This document shows, piece after piece, positions 42,277 to 51,010 of a stretch of 64,000 nt of DNA. Origin of the DNA: Zhongshania aquatica (lineage in GTDB: Bacteria > Pseudomonadota > Gammaproteobacteria > Pseudomonadales > Spongiibacteraceae); NCBI RefSeq assembly GCF_027257955.1, contig NZ_JANZNQ010000014.1:1-64000 (forward strand). The letters run 5' to 3'. Position numbers and translations under genes: made by a program. The stretch's first letter is position 1. Each line of letters opens with the position of its first letter. The notes beneath the pieces were generated by a model that was not told the DNA's origin, did no database searches, and was given only the letters and a program-made list of their open reading frames with translations.

Positions 42277-42996
42277 ATGGGAATTGATACAAGGCTATGT
42301 ATTCTCGTTGTCGACGACAACGAAGATATATTGCAGTTAGTATCCGAACTGCTAACCGCAGAGGGCTATCAAAGTGTGTCCGCTGCCAATGGCGAGGAGA
42401 TGTATGCGGCGCTCACCCAGCAACGGCCAGATTTGATTTTGTTGGATGTAATGCTACCCGGTCGCGATGGCTTTGAATTGTGTCGTCAACTTCGAGCTGA
42501 CCCCGAAAGCCCGCCGGTCATTATGCTGAGTGCCAAAGATCAAGAAATAGACAGGGTGGTTGGCCTAGAGTTAGGTGCGGATGATTATATCGTTAAGCCT
42601 TTTGGGCGGCGGGAGCTTATTGCTCGTATAAAAGCAGTTTTGCGCCGCAGCGGCAATGCTGCAGGAAGACGAGCACAAGGGGTTTATTGTTTTGATGGTT
42701 GGCGATTCAAGCCTGCCAGAATGGAGCTGCTCGATTGTGATTCTACGGTGATTCCCCTGTCTAGCAGCGAGGCTGATTTGTTGTTGGTATTTGTGCAAAA
42801 CCCTCAAATTCCGATGTCGAGAGATCGCCTGCTAGCCATGACGAAGGGCCGCAACAGTGCCGCCTTTGATCGTAGTATCGATTCCCACATCAGTCGCTTG
42901 CGACGCAAACTGGGAGACAATGCTAAGGCCCCTGAAATCATTAAGACTGCTTGGGGAGCAGGCTACCAGTTTACGTGCGCAGTCGATCTGATATGA
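42277..42996 (+). CDS. OmpR-family response regulator
   Basis: A 239-residue regulator from ATG 42277 (GGTGG upstream). The receiver domain has acidic D13-D14, phospho-acceptor D57 in DLILLDVMLPG, and K107 in DDYIVKPFG. The C-terminal winged helix (about 140-235) includes SSSEADLLLVF, DRSIDSHISRLRRKLGD and IKTAWGAGYQF. It is coupled to the kinase gene by an ATGA overlap. It probably binds the AAGTGT repeats upstream of itself and of the Rap1a-like gene. Confidence 0.93.
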   Translation: MGIDTRLCILVVDDNEDILQLVSELLTAEGYQSVSAANGEEMYAALTQQRPDLILLDVMLPGRDGFELCRQLRADPESPPVIMLSAKDQEIDRVVGLELGADDYIVKPFGRRELIARIKAVLRRSGNAAGRRAQGVYCFDGWRFKPARMELLDCDSTVIPLSSSEADLLLVFVQNPQIPMSRDRLLAMTKGRNSAAFDRSIDSHISRLRRKLGDNAKAPEIIKTAWGAGYQFTCAVDLI

Positions 42997-44348
42997 ATCG
43001 AATACTGCCGGATACGCTTAAGGCAAGAACGATACTTCTGCTCACCTTAGTTTTTATTGTTTCACATACCTTGAGCTTGATGATTTACAAGGCTAATCGC
43101 GATGAAAGTGTGTTGCTCACTGAGGCCTCAGATTTAGCCCAGCGAATACTCGGTATTGTTGATTTGGCGTATACGTTTCCGGCTGAGCAACGCCAGAAAA
43201 TATTAACTGCGGCAGAGACTCAACTTCTCACAAGCTATCCAGATTTGGTGCCTTTAGACGTGGTGGCCTGTCAGCAAAACGCACTTTCGGTCGAGATTTC
43301 TGACCGTATTTTTCAGATATTTCAGCAGCGTCCAGCGTATCAAATTGATGTGTGCGTTCGTCGTTTCGACGGTGGCCAAGACCTGCGTTACCCCCGGTCG
43401 GAAAGAGCGGTAGATTTGCTGGTTAATATCCATTTTCCGGATAATGAAACCGCTTCATTTCACGCTGAGTTGCCGGGGGCTAGCTCTTTGTTATTTGAGG
43501 CTGCCACTCTGCATCTATTGCTTGTCATTGTCTTGGCCTTGCTCATTACTTGGTATCTTATTTCGAAACTGATTTCGCCCATCGATAAGCTCGCGAGCGC
43601 GGCAGAGCATATTGGCATGAATATAGATGTTGAGCCTCTTGAGGAAGCTGGGGCAAAGGAGATTCGTGTCGCTGCTCGGGCGTTCAATGAAATGCAAGGA
43701 CGACTACGACGTTTGCTGCACGGTCAAACCGAGATGTTTGCGGCGATATCCCATGATTTAAAATCCGCTGTGACGCGCTTACAGCTGCGCTGCGATCTCT
43801 TGGTCGACGAAAAAGAGCGCGAAGGTTTGCAGCGCGTAGTGCAAGACATGCGCAATATGATTGCATCTATCGTGGATTTTGTTCGCGGTGACAACGTTGA
43901 CGAACCAATAAGACGAATTAGCATAGGCGACTTGCTCGAAAGCCTATGTGAAGATCTGATTGAAGAGTCTGCGCCCGTCGAATACCGCATGGATCAAACA
44001 GCCTATTTAGATTGTCGGCCCGCACAATTCAAACGAGCGGTGCAGAATCTTATCGAAAACGCCTGCAAGCATGCCGGCTCTGCGTTCGTGCATCTGCAAG
44101 TTCATCAGGCTGGTGTGTCTATTGTCATTGAAGATAATGGTGTGGGAATACCAGAAAACCAGCTGGAGGATGTTATTCGACCATTCGTTACGGTTGATCA
44201 ATCTCGGAGTCGTTCAGCTGGTGGGATGGGGCTTGGATTGGCGATTACCCAAAAAATCATACATAGTCATGGCGGAACGCTGACTTTGCGTAATAAGCCC
44301 AGTGGAGGCTTGCTGGTGGAGCTTTGGTGCCCATTTAGCGTTACCTAG
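42993..44348 (+). CDS. Sensor histidine kinase
   Basis: A 451-residue membrane kinase from ATG 42993, overlapping the regulator stop. Helices lie near 12-32 and 168-190, enclosing a periplasmic sensor of about 135 residues with two Cys (C92, C121) and no recognised ligand domain. A HAMP linker is followed by H254 in AAISHDLKSAVTRLQ, an N-box NLIENACKHAG, and G-boxes DNGVGIP and GGMGLGLAI. The HDLKS form places it in the EnvZ-like group. Confidence 0.92.
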   Translation: MNRILPDTLKARTILLLTLVFIVSHTLSLMIYKANRDESVLLTEASDLAQRILGIVDLAYTFPAEQRQKILTAAETQLLTSYPDLVPLDVVACQQNALSVEISDRIFQIFQQRPAYQIDVCVRRFDGGQDLRYPRSERAVDLLVNIHFPDNETASFHAELPGASSLLFEAATLHLLLVIVLALLITWYLISKLISPIDKLASAAEHIGMNIDVEPLEEAGAKEIRVAARAFNEMQGRLRRLLHGQTEMFAAISHDLKSAVTRLQLRCDLLVDEKEREGLQRVVQDMRNMIASIVDFVRGDNVDEPIRRISIGDLLESLCEDLIEESAPVEYRMDQTAYLDCRPAQFKRAVQNLIENACKHAGSAFVHLQVHQAGVSIVIEDNGVGIPENQLEDVIRPFVTVDQSRSRSAGGMGLGLAITQKIIHSHGGTLTLRNKPSGGLLVELWCPFSVT

Positions 44349-44522
44349 AAATTTGGTTCACTTTTGGTGATTAAACGCCGATCGGAGTTTTAGTTATCGT
44401 CGGTCTTGGGCGGCTTTTTGTGAGTCGTCTTGGTTCTTAGTGATCTTACCCCTTGAATTGATAATGCCGTAATACACAGACAGATTTTTGTTTTACAGAT
44501 GTAAAAGTTGTAAGCGCAATAT

Positions 44523-44702
44523 TTAAGACATAAAGGATTTAAACAGCGCTACCACCAGCGACAAGCCCACTAATGGCAAAATCCACCGTGAAATTTTTGA
44601 TTGCTGTTCCGGCGATGCTCGTGGGGCGAAGCGTTCTATGAGCGGCACAAAAACAAGCAGGGCAATAAAAAGAAAAGCTAAAATAGTAACGAGATTGGCC
44701 AT
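44523..44702 (-). CDS. 59-residue two-helix membrane protein
   Basis: A short ORF from ATG 44702 to TAA 44523 with GGAG 9 bases upstream. It starts MANLVTILAFLFIALLVF, a first helix, followed by PLIERFAPRASPEQQSKISR and a second helix WILPLVGLSLVVALF. The charged loop between two clean hydrophobic segments and a normal ribosome site argue for a real gene. No family is recognised. It stands between the kinase gene and the thiolase gene with no close partner. Confidence 0.6.
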   Translation of the reverse strand: MANLVTILAFLFIALLVFVPLIERFAPRASPEQQSKISRWILPLVGLSLVVALFKSFMS

Positions 44703-44805
44703 GTGGCGGTGCTCCGTTTTATGAAGTTAAGCCGCCTAGGTCTTGTGTGCAAGAAACAAGGGGCTGATGAGCATCAGACCCCATGGTAACAATTAACTGC
44801 GGTAA

Positions 44806-45993
44806 TTACTTCTTGAGGATAACCGATGAGCCGTGGCCGAACAGGCCTTGGTTGGCGGTAATGCCGACTTTTGCATTTGCGATTTGCCGTTCTCCGGCTT
44901 GCCCGCGCAGCTGCCATGTTAGTTCGCATACCTGCGCTATTGCCTGTGCGGGTACCGCTTCGCCAAAGCAGGCTAGACCACCAGAGGTATTTACCGGCAA
45001 GCGTCCGCCAAGCTTGGTCGTACCTTCGCGAACGAGTTGGGCCGCTTCTCCCCGTGGGCAGAGCATAAGGTCCTCGTACCAATCTAATTCTAAAGCTGAA
45101 GACAGATCGTAGACCTCAGCTAGACTGACATCTTCTGGTCCAATGCCGGCTTGTTCGTAAGCTTTTTTCGGTAAGGCGGCACGAAAACTGTGGGCCTCAA
45201 CGCCGGCTGCGGCTGCGGAGTCGGTGGCGATATCTGGCATCTCTACCACGGCGCTAGCAAAGGTTGGGGTTACCGTGGACACTGCGGCGACTTTCACCGC
45301 ATTGGCTTTACCGATTCGTTTTGCGTACTCCATGCTAGACACAATCATCGCCGCGCCGCCGTCGGAGGTCGCGCAAATTTGTAGTAAGCGGAGTGGGTCG
45401 GCAACCATAGCGGAATTTAAAATTTCTTCCATGGTAAATTTCTTTTTATAGCGAGCATTTGGGTTGGTGAAACCGTTTTCGCTGTTTTTAATTTTTACCA
45501 AGCCGAAGTCTTCTTCGGTGTCGCCATATAGGTCCATGCGGCGGCGAGCATAGAGTGCGAAATAGCTCGGATTGGTAATGCCCAGGTAGAAACGCAACCA
45601 ATCTGGATCTTCCGGGCGGTAACCTTTGGCAGGTGCTAAAAATCCTTTTGGCGTTGTATCTGCGCCAACAACCAGGGCAACTTCACACTCACCGGCTAGA
45701 ATTTTGGCTCTGGCTGCAGCAAGTGCTTGTGAGCCTGACGCGCAGGCTGCATAGGACGTGTTTACCTGCGCTCCTTGCCAGCCGAGGGCTTGTGCTATGG
45801 TGGCGCCGGCAACGTAGCCTGGGTAGCCGCATCGCATGGTGGCGGCGCCAGAGACAAACTGTACGTCTTGCCACGGTATACCCGCATCCTTAAGTGCTTC
45901 TCGCGCGGCGTAAACGCCGTACTCGCTAAAGTTGCGTCCCCATTTACCCCATGGGTGCATGCCAACGCCCAATACTGCAATATCTTGACTCAT
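44806..45993 (-). CDS. SCP2-type thiolase / lipid-transfer-like acyltransferase
   Basis: A 395-residue thiolase-fold enzyme of the SCP-x/Ltp group. The nucleophile-position C84 lies in YAACASGSQALAAA. QICATSDGGAAMIVSSMEYA is typical of the group. The usual GHP motif of biosynthetic thiolases is replaced (NTSGGLACFGE), and GLFGHGSSVILKK ends the protein. Such enzymes cleave branched 3-ketoacyl-CoA or act as retro-aldolases together with DUF35 partners, as Ltp2 does in sterol side-chain loss. A DUF35 gene lies 22 bases upstream on the same strand, supporting a two-protein enzyme. Confidence 0.85.
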   Translation of the reverse strand: MSQDIAVLGVGMHPWGKWGRNFSEYGVYAAREALKDAGIPWQDVQFVSGAATMRCGYPGYVAGATIAQALGWQGAQVNTSYAACASGSQALAAARAKILAGECEVALVVGADTTPKGFLAPAKGYRPEDPDWLRFYLGITNPSYFALYARRRMDLYGDTEEDFGLVKIKNSENGFTNPNARYKKKFTMEEILNSAMVADPLRLLQICATSDGGAAMIVSSMEYAKRIGKANAVKVAAVSTVTPTFASAVVEMPDIATDSAAAAGVEAHSFRAALPKKAYEQAGIGPEDVSLAEVYDLSSALELDWYEDLMLCPRGEAAQLVREGTTKLGGRLPVNTSGGLACFGEAVPAQAIAQVCELTWQLRGQAGERQIANAKVGITANQGLFGHGSSVILKK

Positions 45994-46015
45994 ACTTATT
46001 CTCCTAGGGCGGTGA

Positions 46016-46450
46016 TTAGCGCTGTGGCTGCCATTTCCAAGTGACTTTTATGGCATCGTCGTCTTCGTGCAAGGTTTCGAGCACGAGCTCAGCGGTTTGC
46101 CCGACTTTCATCTGGTCGACATCGACACCCTTAACAACTTGCCCGAGAATAATCATTTTCTCTTTCTCTAACTCCACCGCTGCGATGGCATAAGGTACAA
46201 AGGGGTCTTCGGCCACAAAGGGCTCTGGCGGCTTGTAGCAGGCATTGGTATAAGACCAAATTTTGCCTGTTCGGCTAAGTTCTACTTCGTTAAATGTTGT
46301 GCTGTCACAGGCGGGATTTTTGCAAAAACTAAGGGTTTTGGGGAAGTAATAGGTTCCGCAAGCGTCACAGCAGGCACCGATAAGATGTGGGGTGTCCGCG
46401 TCGAGTGTGAACCAGCCCTCTATGGCGGCCTGCACGGGTTTATTGCTCAT
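46016..46450 (-). CDS. DUF35 / OB-fold protein with zinc ribbon
   Basis: A 144-residue protein with a rubredoxin-like zinc ribbon (C28-x2-C31, C43, C48 in ACCDACG...CKNPAC) followed by an OB-fold (GKIWSYTNACYKPPEPF, PYAIAAVELEKEKMIILGQVVKG). Proteins of this type bind and activate thiolase-fold partners and the acyl-CoA substrate. It sits directly upstream of the SCP2-type thiolase gene. Confidence 0.88.
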   Translation of the reverse strand: MSNKPVQAAIEGWFTLDADTPHLIGACCDACGTYYFPKTLSFCKNPACDSTTFNEVELSRTGKIWSYTNACYKPPEPFVAEDPFVPYAIAAVELEKEKMIILGQVVKGVDVDQMKVGQTAELVLETLHEDDDAIKVTWKWQPQR

Positions 46451-46620
46451 TATGAATCTCCACCGAATGGATGTGCAATCGCTTAACCGGCAGCTATAGC
46501 GCCGGAAAATCCGTATCTAATTTAGCCAGATATCATCGCAAGATCAGGCACTTACTACTATCGTCTGAACGGCTGATAAGGTTCTCTGCCATGGTTTTAG
46601 CAAGTCGAAACAAGCTGACT

Positions 46621-46655
46621 GCAATTGTCACTTAGGTGAGTGAATTTGCAATTGT
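46621..46655. promoter_or_regulatory. Candidate operator between thiolase-DUF35 and the dehydrogenase pair
   Basis: A dyad CACT-N6-AGTG (46629-46642, ten of fourteen positions symmetrical) is flanked by two copies of GCAATTGT (46621-46628 and 46648-46655), themselves nearly palindromic. It lies in a 288-base divergent promoter region and could control both gene pairs. Confidence 0.4.
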
Positions 46656-46738
46656 TGTCGCGGGCCTAACGCCTATGATTGGCTGATAAAAACACGTAAT
46701 ACATTCACCATAGAAAAGCCATTAATTAGGGGACGGCG

Positions 46739-47926
46739 ATGAAAGTTGAGTTTACCGCAGCGCAAGATGCCTTGCGTAAAGAACTGCGGGCCTATTTTGA
46801 CGAACTTATGACCCCCGCGCTGAAGGCAGAGTGCGATGAAGCGATGGGCGAGGGTGGTGGCCCACTTTGGCGCGAAGCGCTTAAGAAAATGGGTAAAGAT
46901 GGCTGGATCGGCGTGGGTTGGCCCAAGGAATTGGGTGGTCGCGGTATGAGTCCAATAGAGCAATTTATCTTTGTTGAAGAGGTTATGCGGGCGGGCTACC
47001 CGTTTCCCTTCCTTACTACAGAATCTGTTGGTCCCCAGTTGGCAGAGCACGGAAACGAGCGCCAGAAGCGTGAGATCGTGCCCAAGATACTCGCGGGGGA
47101 ATGTTTAATCGCTATTGGCTACTCTGAGCCCGGTGCGGGAACTGATTTGGCCAGTCTCAAGACTAGTGCGGTTAAAGACGGCGACGGTTGGCTTATTAAT
47201 GGTCAAAAAATGTGGACGAGCCTTGCGCATTTTTGCGATTACGTTTGGCTAGCGTGTCGTACCGATCCTGATGCGGCCAAGCCCCACAAAGGCATTTCGA
47301 TGTTTATGGTGCCGACCAGTGATCCGGGTTGGAGTTGCAGCCCGGTCATTACCTTAGGTGAAGTGCGCACCAATGCCACCTTCTACGACAATATTCGTGT
47401 ACCCGAAGATGCTATGGTGGGTGAATTAAACGGCGGCTGGAAGTTGATAACTAGCCAGTTAAACCGAGAGCGTTTAAGCCTAGTTAACTTCGGTCCTACT
47501 GCCGAAATGTTTAACAACATTGTTCGCTGGGCGCAGACCTTGGATCTACCCACAGGCGGTAAGTTAATTGATGAGCCCTGGGTGCAAATCAATTTGGCGA
47601 AGGTGAGAGCGGGTGTCGAGGCCCTAAAACTGGTGTGTTACAAGCAGGCATGGGCAATGACGGAGGGTAATCTTGAAATGGCGGATGCCTCTGCTGCCAA
47701 AGTTTACGGTTCTGAGTTCTTTATCGAGGTTTATCGTCTTTTGGGTGAAGTCATAGGCGAAGCGTCGTTAATTAGTCGAAGAACGGATGGCGCGAACCCT
47801 ATCGCATCTCGCATTGAGCGTTTGTACCGCACTGCCTCCATTATTACCTTTGGCGGCGGCACCAACGAAATACAGCGGGATATTATTTCTGCAGCGGGTT
47901 TGTGGATGCCGCGTGCATCTCGTTAA
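46739..47926 (+). CDS. Acyl-CoA dehydrogenase, FadE29-like
   Basis: A 395-residue flavoprotein. AIGYSEPGAGTDLASLKTSA (about 128-147) is the FAD/substrate segment. GVGWPKELGGRG and the C-terminal TFGGGTNEIQRDIISAAGL closely resemble actinobacterial FadE29 (ChsE2), one half of a heteromeric dehydrogenase for sterol side-chain CoA esters. The position of the usual YEGT catalytic Glu is Gly here, so the base must be elsewhere or in the partner. A second dehydrogenase gene follows after 31 bases. GGGGAC lies before the ATG. Confidence 0.88.
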   Translation: MKVEFTAAQDALRKELRAYFDELMTPALKAECDEAMGEGGGPLWREALKKMGKDGWIGVGWPKELGGRGMSPIEQFIFVEEVMRAGYPFPFLTTESVGPQLAEHGNERQKREIVPKILAGECLIAIGYSEPGAGTDLASLKTSAVKDGDGWLINGQKMWTSLAHFCDYVWLACRTDPDAAKPHKGISMFMVPTSDPGWSCSPVITLGEVRTNATFYDNIRVPEDAMVGELNGGWKLITSQLNRERLSLVNFGPTAEMFNNIVRWAQTLDLPTGGKLIDEPWVQINLAKVRAGVEALKLVCYKQAWAMTEGNLEMADASAAKVYGSEFFIEVYRLLGEVIGEASLISRRTDGANPIASRIERLYRTASIITFGGGTNEIQRDIISAAGLWMPRASR

Positions 47927-47957
47927 TTCTGCGCTTCACGATATAGAGGGTTAGATC

Positions 47958-49094
47958 ATGGATTTTGGATTTTCTGAGCAGCAACGCGACGTGCAGAATT
48001 TGGCTAGGGAGATTCTGAGTGATAGCGTCACTGCAGAAAAGCTCAGCCACTACGACGATTACAAGGGCGAACGGTTCGATCGGGAGTTGTGGAGCAAACT
48101 CGCGCAGGCAGGTTTGCTGGGTGTCGCCGTAGACGAGGAATACGGCGGTATGGGCTTTGGCTTTTTTGAATTGGGATTATTAGTAGAAGAAGCTGGCCGC
48201 ACGATAGCGCCGTTACCTTTAATTTCACACTTAATTTCATCGGCATTGCCAATCCAGCAATTTGGAAGTTCCGCACAAAAACAAAAATGGCTGCCGGGCG
48301 TATGCAGTGGCGAAACCTTGTTAACAGCGGCGTTAAGCGAAGCACATAACGATGATCCGGCAGAGCCGTATTTAACAACAGCAAAGGTGGATGGTGATAC
48401 GCTGTTGCTGTCTGGCCAGAAAACCAATGTGCCCTTTGCAAATATAGCTAATCGAATATTGCTTGCTGCAAAAAGCAGTGACGGCGTTGTTGTTGTCTTG
48501 CTTGACCCTAAGTCTGAAGGGGTAAGTCTTACTACTCAGCAAGTGACAACGTATGAGCCACAGTTTGTAGTTAATTTAGACAATGTACGAATTCACGCCG
48601 AGGATATTTTGATCGCTGCGGCAGATGGCAAGGCGGCGATGCAGTGGATAGCCGAACGCAGTACCGTTGCGCTATGCGCCCATCAACTCGGCGCTAGTGA
48701 TAAGGCCATGCGTATGACGGCGTCGTATACCGCAGAACGTAAGCAATTTGGGGTGTTGATCTCGACCTTTCAAGCGGTTGGGCATAGGGCGGCAAACTGT
48801 TTTATCGACGTTGAATGCCTTCGCTTGAATACTTACCAAGCGATCAGCCGTCTTGACGGGGGGTTGGACGCCACCAATGAAGTGCAAATCGCAAAAATCT
48901 GGGCAGGTGATGTAGGTCATCGCGTTAGCTATGCGGCTCAGCATTTGCACGGTGGTGCCGGTATAGATAGAGATTACCCTTTGTGGCGTTACTGCACATG
49001 GCTTAGGCACAATGAAATGGTCTTGGGTAGTTCGGCGAAAACCTTAGCAAAATTAGGTAAGCGTATTGCTGCCGGTGACGCTTTTTGCAGTTAG
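47958..49094 (+). CDS. Acyl-CoA dehydrogenase, FadE28-like
   Basis: A 378-residue acyl-CoA dehydrogenase-fold protein starting MDFGFSEQQRDVQNLAREIL. The middle segment is degenerate (TAALSEAHNDDPAEP in place of a standard EPxAGSD motif), and the C-terminal HLHGGAGIDRDYPLWRY matches the FadE28/ChsE1-type subunit. Together with the preceding gene it probably forms an alpha2-beta2 enzyme acting on bulky CoA esters. It ends about 85 bases before a terminator. Confidence 0.87.
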   Translation: MDFGFSEQQRDVQNLAREILSDSVTAEKLSHYDDYKGERFDRELWSKLAQAGLLGVAVDEEYGGMGFGFFELGLLVEEAGRTIAPLPLISHLISSALPIQQFGSSAQKQKWLPGVCSGETLLTAALSEAHNDDPAEPYLTTAKVDGDTLLLSGQKTNVPFANIANRILLAAKSSDGVVVVLLDPKSEGVSLTTQQVTTYEPQFVVNLDNVRIHAEDILIAAADGKAAMQWIAERSTVALCAHQLGASDKAMRMTASYTAERKQFGVLISTFQAVGHRAANCFIDVECLRLNTYQAISRLDGGLDATNEVQIAKIWAGDVGHRVSYAAQHLHGGAGIDRDYPLWRYCTWLRHNEMVLGSSAKTLAKLGKRIAAGDAFCS

Positions 49095-49178
49095 CGATTC
49101 CCAGCAATCGAGTAGTTCATCTTGCTAAGTTAAAGATGATTCGTTTGAATACGCCACGTTTTGGCTTTAATTAAGACT

Positions 49179-49203
49179 AAGCCGCCCAAGGGCGGCTTTT
49201 TTG
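49179..49203 (+). terminator. Rho-independent terminator after the dehydrogenase pair
   Basis: GCCGCCC (49181-49187) pairs with GGGCGGC (49190-49196) around a tiny AA loop, followed by six T residues. Confidence 0.92.
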
Positions 49204-49365
49204 TGTCTATTTAGTGCGGATTGTCTTGCATAAAAGTCAGCTATACTTAGACGATATCGGGTGAACGCCACTTAACAGCAATAGACAATGGGTGGTAGCA
49301 TCGCAGTCTGACTTAAAACGGCTATTTACAGAGTAGCTCATCCTAAACCAAGGAATAGGATAATA

Positions 49366-49770
49366 ATGATGATTCGAGTACGTAACGCCGCTGTATTCCT
49401 TCTGGCCAGCTTTTGTTTTAGCGTCGCGAATGCCGCTGAAACGGGTGATATACGGGGAGAGGTGGGGTTTGTTGATGAAGGAACGGGTGCCACGGTGGAA
49501 TCTGTTGAGCGGGGAGACGTATCCGGTGAATATCGCGTATTAATCTCTGTACCCCGCAAAGGAGATTCGCCGGCTATGGAAATTGAAGAGGTGTTGGTCA
49601 CTGCGCCAGAACTAACCCCCGAAGATCCTGCTGTGCGCCCACGTTATGAATTCGTAAAGGACTACAGCGAAGATCGTTATGGCTTCTACGTTTATATTGG
49701 TAAAAGCCGGGATTGGCCATTCCGTATTTATTTCAAGGACCACGACAGCGATGTAATTCACAATCGCTAG
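49366..49770 (+). CDS. Small secreted protein with an internal TonB-box-like motif
   Basis: A 134-residue protein with a signal peptide (cleaved near ANA/A, residue 23). Residues 73-80, IEEVLVTA, are identical to the TonB box of the receptor at 6900-9167. The C-terminal 45 residues (RYEFVKDYSEDRYGFYVYIGKSRDWPFRIYFKD) look like a small beta domain. No plug or barrel follows, so it is not a receptor. AAGGAATAGG lies upstream of two ATG codons at 49366. It is a single gene between two terminators. The family is not recognised; an interaction with TonB is only a suggestion. Confidence 0.65.
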   Translation: MMIRVRNAAVFLLASFCFSVANAAETGDIRGEVGFVDEGTGATVESVERGDVSGEYRVLISVPRKGDSPAMEIEEVLVTAPELTPEDPAVRPRYEFVKDYSEDRYGFYVYIGKSRDWPFRIYFKDHDSDVIHNR

Positions 49771-49777
49771 GCAAAAT

Positions 49778-49810
49778 TAGGTGTTTGGTAAATGCCAAAC
49801 ACCTATTCAT
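49778..49810 (+). terminator. Hairpin terminator after the small secreted protein
   Basis: A perfect 11-bp stem TAGGTGTTTGG / CCAAACACCTA with a six-base loop (49778-49805), followed by TTCATTTC. The T-run is weak, so termination may be partial. Confidence 0.65.
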
Positions 49811-49929
49811 TTCAACAGTCATACGTCCTAAATCAACAGTACTCGCGCTATAAACTTTTCATGGGCTTGCCGAAATCTCTTTGTTTTTCTGTTATAACAG
49901 ACGGTATTTAGATTTAGGTGTTTAGCACT

Positions 49930-50829
49930 ATGGATTGGACGCGCAGCCGCATTGCCGTAAGCGAAGGTATTGAACTTGCCTATGAAGAAATTGGCGCGCC
50001 GGATGCGCCGGTCATACTGCTCATTATGGGCTACGCAAGTCAGTTGATTGCATGGCCAGAAAACTTTTGTCACCGTCTTGCCGATGCAGGTTATCGCGTT
50101 ATTCGATTTGATAATCGCGACGTTGGTTTGTCGACCAAATTAAATGACGCGGCGGTTCCGAATGTTATTGCCCTGCGGTTGCGCCAACAGCTTAAACTGC
50201 CTCTCAAGGTCGCCTACACCTTAGATGATATGACAGCTGATACGGTTGCCTTGTTGGACACCTTAGGCATTTCCAGCGCTCATATTGTTGGCGCGTCCAT
50301 GGGCGGTATGATCGCGCAATTGCTCGCTGTAAATTATCCGGAGCGCGTCAACTCACTAGTGTCATTAATGTCGAGTTCCGGCTACGGGGGAATGAAACCT
50401 AAAATACTCTGGCATATATTGAATAAAGCCGCCCCAGATCGCGATGCGCAAATAGCGCATTCATTAAGAACCTGGCAACTAATCTCCAGTCCAGAACTTG
50501 GCGACCCAGTGCAACAGCTGCGTGCGCGTATCGAAGCTGCCTATGAACGCGCTCATTACCCGCCGGGAAAAGCGCGGCAAATGGCGGCTATTATGGCCTC
50601 AGGCAGTCGTCAGAAAATACTGTCAAAAATAAATGCGCCGACGTTGGTTATTCATGGCGACAAAGATCCCATGCTGCCACTGAAGGGGGCAAAAGATACT
50701 GCTCGTCGCATTCCTAACGCGCGCTTGGAATTGGTCGCTGGAATGGGGCATGACTTGCCCGAGGCACTTTTAGAAAAATTGGTGAATTTAATATTGGGGC
50801 ATGTACAGGGTGCCGAAATAACATCGTAA
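49930..50829 (+). CDS. Alpha/beta hydrolase
   Basis: A 299-residue hydrolase from ATG 49930. The oxyanion strand ILLIMGYASQLIAWPENF, the nucleophile S123 in GASMGGM, an acid in HGDKDPMLPL and the His in GMGHDLPEAL make a complete catalytic triad. The family includes esterases and C-C hydrolases, so the substrate is open. Immediately downstream (50890-51010) lies a decayed copy of its C-terminal part. Confidence 0.88.
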   Translation: MDWTRSRIAVSEGIELAYEEIGAPDAPVILLIMGYASQLIAWPENFCHRLADAGYRVIRFDNRDVGLSTKLNDAAVPNVIALRLRQQLKLPLKVAYTLDDMTADTVALLDTLGISSAHIVGASMGGMIAQLLAVNYPERVNSLVSLMSSSGYGGMKPKILWHILNKAAPDRDAQIAHSLRTWQLISSPELGDPVQQLRARIEAAYERAHYPPGKARQMAAIMASGSRQKILSKINAPTLVIHGDKDPMLPLKGAKDTARRIPNARLELVAGMGHDLPEALLEKLVNLILGHVQGAEITS

Positions 50830-50889
50830 TGCCAATATCGTGATTTATTTCGGCTTGCATACAGTCAAATATGTGGCTTTTTTATTGAT

Positions 50890-51010
50890 AGGTTGCTCCC
50901 CAATATCAAAGCGCCGACGCTAGTTATATACCGTGACAAAAACCCGATGTTGCCTCAAAGGGGCGCTAAAGATACCGCGTGGCGAAAATAGATAAAATTG
51001 CTAGTTCTGT
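50890..51010 (+). pseudogene. Decayed duplicate of the hydrolase C-terminal region
   Basis: One frame reads NIKAPTLVIYRDKNPMLPQ and on to GAKDTAWRK, then stops. This matches the intact hydrolase segment NAPTLVIHGDKDPMLPLKGAKDTARR (50634-50713) at most positions, and weaker similarity runs on past the stop (IKLLVL against LELVAG). There is no start codon or upstream coding sequence, so it is a fragment left by a partial tandem duplication or a deleted paralogue. Confidence 0.75.
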
